This document shows positions 25,982 to 37,200 of a DNA stretch of 64,000 nucleotides, piece by piece. This stretch comes from Neodiprion pinetum (taxonomy: Eukaryota; Arthropoda; Insecta; Hymenoptera; Diprionidae), in NCBI RefSeq assembly GCF_021155775.2, contig NC_060238.1, positions 21,172,470 to 21,236,469 on the forward strand. Direction: 5' to 3'. Below the pieces are notes generated by a model, which saw only the letters and a program-made list of their open reading frames with translations, was not told the DNA's origin and did not search any database. Both the position numbers and the translations under genes were made by a program. Within the stretch, counting starts at the first letter, position 1. Each line of letters begins with the position of its first letter.

Positions 25982-28249
25982 GTAAGCGAATGGCTCTCAG
26001 TGATTTATTCCGACCTTGTTATAGAGAGGCAACCAAACTTTCTTCGCCTGATGCTTCTACGGAAAAAGAAGGAAAGAAAAAAGAACAAAAGAAAGAGAAA
26101 GAAAGAGAGATAGAAAGAGAAGGAAAGAAAATAGGAAGGGGAAATAACAGAATGAATGGAAAAACTAACCGAGTGGGAAGAAAGAAGGAAATAGACAATC
26201 CGTCTGTTTTTCCTAGACGAATTCTCAAACTCATTGCTGACTGACATTCTATAACCAAGAAGAGAAAAACAAAAATCAATTTCGAAATTAACTTGGATGA
26301 AAATTCGAGGGCTCTATTATCCGAACCCACTTACTTCGGAAAACGTTAATTCTAGAATTCAGAGATGCAGAATTTAATAATGTGTTGAGTCGATGTTCCA
26401 GAGAATGAATTTGTAGAAAGTTTCATATTCTCGATTGTCCAAATATTATAAAAATAAAAGTTAACATCCAGAATGTAGAAGGGTCATTATTCAGAATCGT
26501 ACGATTCGGAAATATCGATATTCCGAAAGTAACCGTGTCGATGGCTTTCCACCAGAATTTCACATTCCGAGTCTATCCAACTGATCTATTTTTACTTGGA
26601 AAATGTTTTGTATACAGAATCAAACAAATTCGTTACTCGATGCTTAACAAAGAAGAAAGAACGCGATGCAAACGGACAACTTTGAGTCGTTGAAGCTGTT
26701 GGGTTGGGCCTTTAGAGTGTGGCCGACGATGTGACTGACTCTTCTCATATATTGCGACTCTTCATTCCGACGATTCTGATATAACGCAATTCTATATTCC
26801 GAGCCTTCTACGAGATCACTACTCGGAGTTCTAACCGTTTTGATTCTTGATCCTTCGCATCTACGAATTCGAATAGACGAAAATTCTACTTTACGATCCA
26901 TCCGAAGGTTATTTATTTGTATTTGCGAGCAATCGCATTTGCCTCATTCTGCCAACGACCTTTCGGAATTTTCACCAGTTGTGTATTCGAAATTCTGCAA
27001 CTTAAAATTTCGATACTTTTATATTCTATTTCCATTATTTTTCACACTTTTTACAGTTTCTGATTTAAGTTCACGGTTACGTCGTTGACGACGATTTTGC
27101 ACAAGAACGCAAAATTTGGGATTCCGTGTTTCTCGTTGGGTGTCCAAAGCCCGACTGACGGAGACCGTCAAATTTCGAAACATAATCGAGCGAGGTAATG
27201 AAGGCGATGTTTACATTTTCGTTGACTGTGAAAGTTTGACGAAAATAAGAGTGTCTCCGCATGTTTCGGTGGATCGTGATACTACATGTGCTACATTTCT
27301 GATCTTTTCCTTGCCGATAAGTGATGCTTAATACTTCGTAGAGGATGCAATTCTGCATTTATAATATTCGTTATTTAGTTTGCGGTGGGCAAATTAATTA
27401 TCGCATTGGAAAAATTTTGGAGTTTTGATCAAGGAAACAATTTTCCAATTTGCTTCTACCTAACAATATTTAGTAATAATATTTTCAGCCTGATTCGAAT
27501 CTGCAAAAGTATTATTTAAACGTTATTTGTGATGATTTTTTTATTCAGTGACAAATTTTTCCATTATAACAAATTTTTGCTGGTCATGCTGGACAGCCTA
27601 CGATTAAAAGTTTTCCAACCCATGACTTTACTTCGGATTCTGCGTTAACGTGTCTCGGTAAATTTGCAAAAAAATATCGTGTGAGAATAGCGAAGAAATT
27701 ATAATTTTTTTAATACAGTACGTCATTCAAAACTTGAATCTCAAAAAAGTTTCCAATATTCCATAACCTAAGTAAAAATTAGGATCAAATTGAAGAAAAA
27801 AAAAATAAAATAAATTGTTTTAATGCGGGAATTTCGAGGGGTTTAAAGAATGGCAGAAAAATCTGTTCACTGAATTGTACGTTAAGCTGAGGGAGCAGTT
27901 TAATTACGACCTCTTTAAATTCGAATTTAAGGAATAAAGCACACGAATGAACGCGGATAGATAATCAAGGAACAGAGAGAGAATTCTGTTTGCCTAACCA
28001 AGCGAAAGCCGATCGGATTCACTTCATTACAAATTCACTTCGAGCTTCTTTCCTTCCGTTTCCTACAAAGATGAAATTATTATTTTTTTTTTTTCGCTCT
28101 AATTTGTTCTCTTTCCGAAGATGAAACTTCGCGATGAACCTCGAAATTTCACCAGAAATTTCATCACGCATCAATTAGAGAATGATTTAGTGTTTTGTTT
28201 CTACCGTAATTTCGTGAATCACAAACTTCTGTAAATCTGCTTGTAACAT
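25982..28249. other. AT-rich stretch without a recognisable gene
   Basis: It starts with a purine-rich segment (26060-26200, AAAGAAAGAG-like) that keeps frames open on both strands. 26330-27200 has repeated CGAATTC/TTCCGA-type words, somewhat like the foldback family, but no clear copy. Nothing else is supported. Confidence 0.45.
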
Positions 28250-28615
28250 GTGGCAAATTTATATAGATCACTGCTTTTCTGTGTGCAGAACTTCGATCGG
28301 TTAAATAAATTTCTTAAGAATATAAATTATAGTTTGATTTGCAAATACCAAATGCCGCTCACAACCATTGGCTCGATGATTCCATCGATCATCCGCCAAT
28401 ATCCGGACCACCATGATGATAAACTGGCTAAAGTCATCAGCGATCAATGACTCGGTTACATCTGCAGTCCATCTCGAGGCGCTGCATGAGACCAAGACAC
28501 TCTCAGTAATTCCAGTCGGCCTTGAAAGAGTGAAACCAAGCTCCTTTGTCGCCGATTCGACGGCTAGAGGAACTGATACCGATCAGACGATACGCGTTAC
28601 CGTGTATTAAGTGAT
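28250..28615. other. Unassigned open block on both strands
   Basis: The segment is richer in G+C than its flanks. The minus strand is open from about 28577 to 28301, with LSRPTGITESVLVSC and FSQFIIMVVRILADDRW as characteristic stretches. Plus-strand frames of 66 and 65 codons overlap it. I recognise no domain in any frame and cannot choose a strand. It may be an exon remnant or a fragment of a mobile element. Confidence 0.2.
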
Positions 28616-28844
28616 TTCACGAAGCATGCCCCATGGAAGGATGAAGCAATTCCGCCATGAGATTGGCGTGAAATTTTCTAACGACCGGTTAAAAAGTCCC
28701 CGTATCGTCCACCAGGTTGTACTTAGCGACCATCGATCCCGTAAACCGATCATTAAATTGTCACCGTAGTGGACTGCATTCCAGTTTCAAAATTCTGTCG
28801 GTATTTAATATGCGAGGATATCGACTCGGTGGATTAAACTATCT

Positions 28845-29292
28845 AAACGTAATTACACTGGTTTTCTAAATTAAGGTGTTCGCGGGTTTAGGTCCGTTAA
28901 ATATTATACCATCAAACGACTTCAAGAGCTAGGCAAACAAAAAACCTTTAACGAAATAAGAATCGACTACTTCAGAGCGTCTCTTCATCGAGTCTCTTTG
29001 TCTACCGAAAGAAAGACTGTCGAATGCTCAGACATTTCAACGTCCAGTCCATGATCACATTACGTGTCAACTTTGTAAAAGTAATTATACCCATCTTCTG
29101 AATCAAGGTGTTTCCAGTTTTAGGTCCGTTAAATAGCATCAAACGACTTCAAAAGGGCAAACAAAAAGCCTTTAACGAAATAAGAGTCGACTACTTCAGA
29201 GCGTCTCTTCATCGAGTGTCGTTGTCTATCCAAAGAAAGAGTGTCAAATACTCGGGCACTTAAAAGTTCACACTACCCACGATCATATTCCA
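28845..29292. repeat. Tandem duplication of a ~225-base unit
   Basis: Two consecutive segments (about 28848-29065 and 29080-29292) share TTTAGGTCCGTTAAATA, CCTTTAACGAAATAAGA and CGACTACTTCAGAGCGTCTC in the same order, with moderate divergence. No ORF spans them. Confidence 0.75.
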
Positions 29293-29559
29293 TGGTGTAA
29301 CACTTGCTGATTAATTATTGACAGTTTTGATCTCAGCTAACTGACAATGCGTTTCAGATCCGTCACCGTTCCTCGACCATCGACCATAGACGTTTATAAT
29401 CTCGATCCAACCACTCTGCTAAAACGTGGTTCTGTCCCAACGGTATCATTCATTCCTCCATATGTTCTGTAAGGTTTTTTTATTTTTTGTTCTTTTTTTT
29501 TTCCTTCGGACAGAATTGAATAGCTCAACGGAGGATCGGGGTTCTGAATGAGTCGGATC

Positions 29560-30115
29560 TCGCGGTATTCAAGAGCGAGTGAAGAAGCTGCGCCCGTTTC
29601 GCAGAGCCATGGATAAGATTGATTCTCTTGGGGATATACATATATCCGGCCTCGAGACAATCCGGGCAGTGAATATAAGGCGAGGCTGTCTTAAAGAACG
29701 AGCGCAAGTTGTACACGGGTACTTAATACTACCAGTTTACGATCATGCTACGCGTGTATCCGCGGTGCTGGAAGAAAGGTGAGACAGAAGTAGAGGAGAC
29801 AGGGAGAGAATGATCCTGACTTATAAACCACGTGCGGTTTTGGTCGCGTTTTAGCATCGAACGTATTTACGAGTGAGTGATTTCGGTTTTAGTGCATTAT
29901 TAACGTCCGTGGTCAGACGCTGGTTTACGATCCACCGACGTTATTTATTATATTCCTTATTAAACCTCCGCTTACTCCTCGCGGCCTGGCTGGCTATAAG
30001 CTTGCTTAAAAAAGTTCGTTTTACGACCTCTTCATATGCCGGAATAGGTGGATAGGTCAGGAAATTTTAAACGCCAATCCCCGGTCTTCACATTTTATTA
30101 CCCCTCGGACATAAT
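29560..30115. repeat. Flanking block shared with 47350-47850 (part of the receptor duplication unit)
   Basis: This block downstream of copy A matches the block downstream of copy B. Shared strings include ATCCGGCCTCGA, TGCGGTTTTGGTCGCGTTTT and GGTCAGACGCTGGTTTA (one base differs in B), with TTTTATTACCCCTC at the end. It shows that the duplicated unit extends beyond the genes. No protein is supported in it. Confidence 0.7.
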
Positions 30116-30836
30116 GTGCTTGCGATTGTGCGTATCACATATTTGCTCGTTGATAAACTTCGTGAAGTTTGCAAAGTATTCGAAAAGCGTGTCAAGAAAT
30201 CAAAGATTAATTCAATCGGACACTTGTTGTTGCACTTTGATATTTTCACGTCACCTGCTTTACGGTGCTGAACAAATCGAGCATCCGTCCGCTCGACGCA
30301 ACTTTGCGTACAACGTGAAATTACCCACTGGCTGGAAAACGTTTATTTCACGCATGTCCCAACGGCATAATATTATACTAAGCCTATGCATAGTTATGAG
30401 CGAATAAATTGTCAGTAAACTATAATTAAGTACGTATCTTGAAGAATTAAAATCGACCTGCTTGATATTGGATCGCAAATGCGTGCCTTAGAACTATTCA
30501 TTTTACACTCTATTCAGCGTTCGTAATTCGTCGAATGGTGAAACAGCTGTATTAAGTAGAACACTTTCAAGATGAAATATTGATGGTGTACCAGGCTGAC
30601 GATATTGCATTCCTGAATCTAGAGATCATGTCTCACACGATATTCAGTGGTGCAATCGTACAGCAGTTATCGTGGCAATTCCGAAATTGATCCGCATCGT
30701 ACCTTGAAGAAAAATGACAAGTAGAATAGAAACAGTGCGATTGTACGATAATTCGTGGATCGATAACTGAATTCACCGCAGTCGCTCATCCTCTGGATTC
30801 AACGAGGACTGACAGGAAATGTATACCAAGTCCATC
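30116..30836. other. Intergenic DNA downstream of copy A
   Basis: No ORF, repeat or RNA structure could be supported here. Confidence 0.5.
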
Positions 30837-31206
30837 TCTCCGATTTCATTTCTTTTGTAATACGTTACAGTAGACTAAAAACTAAGCGACACGTATTCTT
30901 CTTTTTTTTTTTATGTCTGTCATTAAACACCTTAGGAAGTCAAACCACCCTCCAAAGTAAGACGCTTTAAGGGGTGATTTGGCAGTTTCACCCGCAAGAA
31001 CGTAATATTTTTCAAACAATCGAAGTGGAAAAGTTGTCTCATAACGATAAATGAAAAATGTAATTCTCTCAATAGAAGAAAAAAACATGCCTCACACTGG
31101 AGGGTGGTCTCACCCCCTTAAAGTGTTTGATGGCGGATAAAAAAAAATAGGTGACGCTTAGTTTTCAGTCTACTGTAACATACTACAAAAGAAATGAAAT
31201 CGGAGA
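30837..31206. mobile_element. Foldback/MITE element just after the copy A stop codon
   Basis: The first 90 or so bases (TCTCCGATTTCATTTCTTTT, then GTTACAGTAGACTAAAAACT) are repeated in inverse at the end (AGTTTTCAGTCTACTGTAAC, then AAAAGAAATGAAATCGGAGA). The two CACCCTCCA-type motifs also face each other within. It ends 76 bases beyond the receptor stop at 31282, so it must lie in or immediately after the 3' UTR. No ORF of its own is seen. Confidence 0.75.
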
Positions 31207-31281
31207 AATTGACCTGAGATACCTTTCTCGTTAGTGACGTTGAACGAATACCAAACCTCGCATCCACCTCTTCCGTTATCA

Positions 31282-34200
31282 TCAAAGGTGGAGTCGATCG
31301 TCTTCCGATGCAACGGTGATAATCGTCGACCCCAAGCCGCAGGGTGGAGTGCTTGCTCCATTGGTGTCATCTTCGTTGCTCCGATTGGAACGTGAACTTG
31401 GCTTCCTTCGTCTGACCGGCTTACTCGAAGCGCCAAACTTCACCGCGAACTTCAGCTCCTCCTTCATCTCATCCACGAATGAAACCTGCGGAGAAGGGAA
31501 TGACGAAGGTGATTTAAGGTCAGGTATCGAATTGGCCAAAACCGGAAGACGAACCGGAGCGTGATTGAAACGGAAAAATTTTGAAACACCCTCACGTTCT
31601 CTTTTATCGATGTGCAGCCAACCGCCCAAAGCAGTTCGCAGGCCGTGTAGACGCCGGAAAAAGCAATGCCGGTTATCAGGACGAGGAAAACGCCTCCAAC
31701 GTTGTCCACACCCAAGGGCTTCGCGTCTGAGGTTCCGCCCTTCTTTTCCTGCGGAAATTGAACATATTCTAGCAGTGAAACAGCAGCGCTTGATTCGGCG
31801 TCTTTCCTCCTTTGTTATCAAAGTAGGTAGGCACCCACTCTCACATTTTCATCGACATCGCTACACTTGTACGTATAGTACAGTAAAGATCATAATCGCA
31901 AAAAACGACCGTCGTTATTCGGCTCATGAATTTCTTATCTGGACCGAAAGTTCCTTGGATTTATACTCGAGAACCTCGCGGAGCGGAAAAAGTCCCGCGT
32001 CAGTTTGATCTTGAAATACTTTTGGCATCGGACTGGCATGTTCATCCGGTTTCGGAGCAAGGTTTAATCCGTCGTGGTTTTCCAGAGAGGATGACCACGT
32101 CTCTAAACCCTGTATTTCGACGCCATCATTTAACAAAATAAAACATCATTCACGGTGCGTGTAATTTGTATAACTGTCGCAATTTAACTTTGTAGAAACT
32201 TTGTCAACTAGGATAAATTAGAGCGGTTCAAATGACTTCATTACCCGTTTAACGTCGAGATACCCGTTAGGGTTGAACTTGGAAATTAGCAGCCTTCTAG
32301 GTACTTCGTTATACCCTCGTTTCGACCCCCGTTTAAAGGCAAGGTCAGGATGCGATCGATGATATCCATTCTCTTCGGAATATTACAATACGCAGGAAGA
32401 CAACGAGATAAGAAAGCTATTTCAAATCGATCCGTATTAATCCTTTCAAATTTCTTCTCCAAAATCATGAGTAAAATACAGAACGATCTCTCTAATAATT
32501 TTTTTCTCCTCAAAATAATAGTAAGGGTTGAAAAAAATGGGCTGCAGATAAGTTCACAGCAAAAAATTTCGACAGGCCAGCTTTAAGACTCAACTCAAAA
32601 TTAATCGTATATATTTAATGACTATCGATAGTTAATAATAACCTCAAATATTATATCACTTGAACAAAGTTTTGTGTTCAGCTGAAGAATGATTTCAACT
32701 ATTGTGTTACACAAATAAAGAAAGATTTGGCTGTTTAACTGAAGTTTTTAGTAAATTTTTCAGTTTGGATAGCTTAGTAACTTAATTACGTTGCTAATTA
32801 TTAAAGTTTTGACTCGCTTGACAGATAATTGAACCTAATTAATCAGTGAATTACTTAGTTAATGGTACTTTATAGTCCATACATTCCTAATTCGACAAAT
32901 AGTTAACTGAATAGAAACATCGCTATTTGACTAAAATTTCACTCGATTCACTGAGCTACCAAATATCACGATGGTCTGATCAAATGACTAAGGAGAAATT
33001 TGCACGAGTTTCAACAGAAGCGTTCAATGTACCCGAGGACTGAAAAACAAAACAACTATTCTACCAAAGTGCCCAGTTAAAATACCGTAATTCTGTCTAA
33101 TCATCACTTTCACCGAATACGAAGCTAAAGTCGAGGCCAGCAGGTGCTGGAAGACCGAAGCCGATGCCGAAGCTGTGCTTAAGGTAAACATTTAGTATTG
33201 GTACGAGTATTTAGCTATAACGTTTACTAGTAAGAGCCGAGAGGACGGAATTAACTAAACGACAGGTTACATGCGGCAGGTCCCTTTGAAGTCTTGGGTG
33301 TAGGCATAATGTAATACGCTTCAGTTCTTGTTCGACAAAAGGACAAAAAGAGCAGGGCCTCGCTTTGCCGTGTAAAATACCGCTCTGTCACGCACGAGAT
33401 GGGGCTTTCATTAATAAGCGAATAGCGTATTCTCACCGCGTACCAGAAGCTCGTATCATCGAACACTTTTCTTTGTTATACCCATCTTTCGCAAACAAAT
33501 GCATCGTCGAGTCACTAAGGTTCATGAACCACTTCACAACTTTGCCTAAACGTCACCACGAGAGCAAAACGATAATAATTAATAATTAATCGGTCATTTG
33601 GATACATTCAGTGGTAAAAACATTATGGTACGGACTGTTGGCGATATTTCGTACTCAAAAACTGAAGAAATGGTTTCAAGGATTCCTATCGTCAGATTTC
33701 GATTTTGAACTTTTTCCTTTCAGAAAAGAGTTACTGGAACATGGAATATTCTGTACAATTTTCTAGATTTAATTTTACGTCTTTCTCCAAACGTACGTTA
33801 AGAGAAATTTTTAGTTCCGGTTACCGCTCAGTCCTTATCTATTTTCATTTTTTACCACAATCGAAAAATATACTTCTAGGTAGAAAATGAAAATTAGTTT
33901 TCTAGCTGTTACCGAAAAGTATAGCATCCGTTACTATTCTTTCTCATTACGACCACTGTTACTATATTTTCTTGCAACTGTTGCGAAAATTTAACGCTCG
34001 TGCAGCGATAGTTGACGTTAAAGTCTTGTTTAACTAAAAAAGTAGAGTAAACCTCAGAAACTGATTTTGCGTTGCAATTACCAGAAAAGGATCGACGATA
34101 GCGCAAAATGTTTACGCGTACCTCGTGCTTCGTAATTCCAACAATATTCAAACAGTTTTTTTAACGATACCTGTTTTACCAAATTTTTCTAGTTACTGTA

Positions 34201-37200
34201 ACGAATGAAATTTTTCTCAGTATAATTATCTGTAACCACAACTCGGTTTCCAACTCTTCCAATTTCGTAAAAAATGACCGGTTACCAAACCAAAAGCTGC
34301 GCTTGATTTTCCCCATTTATCCGTATAGGGGGGCCGTTTCAAGCGCGCTGTTTTTGAGGGCTCAAACATATTATGGTATTAAATTCACCTCGCACGCGCC
34401 GCCCCCTCTTTTCTGCTTCCACCATTTATTCTCCAATTCCTTAAGGACCCCCGTTTCCTGGAGTTTCAATATGCCGGTACTGAGAGCGTTCCGGTAAGGC
34501 GAATCTGAAATCACGTATGGGTCCAATAAATTTTAAGACTTGTAGACAGACAGCCAGACAAAATTGAATGATTTCTCAAGCATTTGAGATTATCGGGGAT
34601 TCGTTTCAATTCGGTATTTCAATAATGTACCGGAAGTTGAGCTTACGCTTCTTCATGGCGATACCGTATCCTTTTGCGTCGAGTAGGCCTCCAACTTGGG
34701 TAATGTTGCACTTCCTTTCCGCTTCGTACTTAATCGTCGACGACTCCATGAAGAAGGCGTAATTCTCCTGCATGACCTTCCGCACTCCTTCATTATTCGA
34801 TGATGGAAGTAATTCCTTCTTGTTCTTTACCATGTACTCCTTCATTTCTTTCAAGACGGGATGTGTCGAGGCCTGATATTGAAACAACGATTCGTTCGCT
34901 TTTGAAGAAACGTGGATGATAAATATTTTAAAGTAGCAGAAAAAAAAAAAAAAACGGTCCACGGTTCGTAAACTTTGAAAACACTTTGACACTGTATATT
35001 TCATTGCACTCCTGGATACAGTAGCACCCTGTATCACACCCCATTGATCAACGGAGCTTCAAGTAACGTAACCACAAAATTGCTCACCTTGAAGAAATCG
35101 ATTGTGGAGCCGCTCCCTTTTGCTCCGTATTTAATGCCGTGTGGATTGTTGAACAAATCTTCGGCGGTTTTGATCAGCACTGGCTTTGATTCAACGACCA
35201 AGAATACCGCCAAGTTAGCAATGTACGAGGAGACGATGATCATGATAAATAACCCCCAAAAACCGCCCATCATGCGGGTTGAAAGACCTCTGTAGATGAA
35301 AAGACATTTCAGAACGATCGATTTGGCTTGCCGATTATCCCTTCAGCCAGGGACTGTCAGGCGATCGGTAAATGCAGCTGCCAAGACTCCGTGTTGATAT
35401 TTGATACTCGACTTACATGGGAGCTACATCGGATCCTTGCTGCATGATAGAGCCAATGGTGAACCAGAAGGCGTTCTTGAAAGTGAATTGGTTCTCCAGT
35501 TCCTCAGGTTCCTCGATGCAGGGATACGGATTGCTCCATTCGGCGGGACAGAGGCGAGCGGCGATGAAGAAACACAGAGAGACGACGAGGTAGGTGCCCA
35601 TCAGGTACATCCAGACCTCCTTCGAGAAGGGCATCAGGAAAGCGAAGAGACTGGATCCGGCCGGCTTCGGTTTCCTGAATAGAACGCTGATCCCTGTGAG
35701 GGTGAGTCCCTACTGTCAGTGACATATTTGCTTCCGGAAGAATTACAGGCCCGGTCCCCGAGCCCTAATAGCTTTGTTTGCTCCCCATATTTTCGATTTA
35801 TAACACCCATAGATCGCCCCTTTATGGTCTCGCCTCGCAGCTTACGCCTTCACGATATTTTACCCCCACCGTCTCTATCCAACTTCCGGAGAGATTATGG
35901 GAAATGTTCGAGAGAGATTGGCGTGTGATTGTTTTCTGAATTGGATTCGAAGGTAGAATGGCCTGACTTGACGCCTGACGTTTTTGGTTGCTTTCAATGA
36001 CTTGACAAGTTTGGACGAACTATGTACGAGAAAGGCTAATTTTAAAGAATGAACGGTTGAAGAATCGGAGTGACTAGCATTCTGGAATGAAGTTGCACTG
36101 GTCAAGGAACCTTTGGAAAATAGAAACCCACCGCGCACCGAAAGCTGCATAATTACCCAGATTCATAAAAGGCATGGTGAAGTCCACGGCCTCTTGGCGC
36201 TCGGCCGTGATTGTGAAATCAGTAATGGCTAGGTCAGCCCGCTGCAATGAATCACGATGCAGTATTTCAGTCTTGTACACTTCTTTCATCGACTATGACC
36301 AACATTTTATCAACAAACTAACGTCTTCCATGATCTTCTTTATCATGCCATTCCACTTTTTGGTTACGGGATGCTTCGAGCCGTAAACATCGTCAGCTTG
36401 AACCTCGAATGTATAGTTGAAACCCAGAAGTTTTGAAAGCTCCTGGATGATGTCGATACCGAAACCCTCGTACCTGTCGTTTCCAGTTTCCTCCTTCGCT
36501 GATTCCTTCAGCATTCCGTAGGGTGGCGTCTAAAACAACACGATTGATTTGTTTGCGAACTTGGGATTCATCCAGTGTTTGAATCGCCCAGTTTAAGCCC
36601 ACCTACCATCGCTATGAGAATGATAAACGTTTTGTTACGGAGATTCAGTTCGACCGTGTGATCGGTCAGCGATGGTTTCGGGATGTAATTAATCCCACAT
36701 GTCGTGTTCCACGTCCCGATCTTGTGCAGTCCGTCCAGGTCCAGGCCTACCAAGTCCAGTTTGAAGTTGCTCCGGTAGCCGGACGAGTCGAACTTTATCA
36801 GCCCAGTCATTCCTGTCGACTCGATCTGAAAGTAAACAACTTGTTCGAGCACTCCGTGTTCCGCATACAGGATTCTTGTTTTCACTTTTCGTTGTATTCT
36901 GAACTCTCAGGGCATCTCTGCGCTAATCCGGGATTCTCAATTGAAGCTGGACGAGAGACCAAACCTTATTCTTGCGAGAAATGTGCAGAAACTGCGGTTT
37001 CTTACCGATCTCATGATGTTCATCAAACTGGATCCGTGCTCCCAGCTATCGACGTTTTGACACAGGGAAGTTTTCGTGTCAGCCACAATGGCATCGTCAA
37101 GCTGTTTCAGGGCTCTTCCAAAAACTTGGACACTGTCGTAAATTAGGGCCGCCTCTGCGGTAATCTGGGATGGACCTTCCACACCCCATTCCGATGCGTG

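Larger units (their letters stand above)
31749..34388 (-). other. Enlarged intron 13 of copy A (2.6 kb)
   Basis: The same intron in copy B is 202 bases. Besides the repeat R3 and the short coding-like segment at 33097-33177 it holds AT-rich sequence with TTAACTGAAT/TTAACTAAG-like words around 32600-32960. The donor in copy A is GTGAAT, weaker than GTAAGA in copy B. Confidence 0.7.

Noticed and set aside
25840..26244. One 134-codon protein from 25840
   Set aside because: The first codon is TTG and the second half is a purine-rich KEKERE-like tract. Only the first 131 bases, bounded by splice sites, are plausible.
34389..34504. Copy A as a pseudogene because of the weak exon 13 donor (GTGAAT) and altered M3
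   Set aside because: All 15 exons stay in frame over 2.7 kb, all other sites are canonical and binding residues are kept, which is not expected of a decaying copy.
36658..37146. Plus-strand ORF of 162 codons, nearly repeated at 53078-53527
   Set aside because: It is antisense to exons 6-7 and intron 6 of the receptor genes; its conservation follows from the near-identical tract, and it has no domain or signals of its own.
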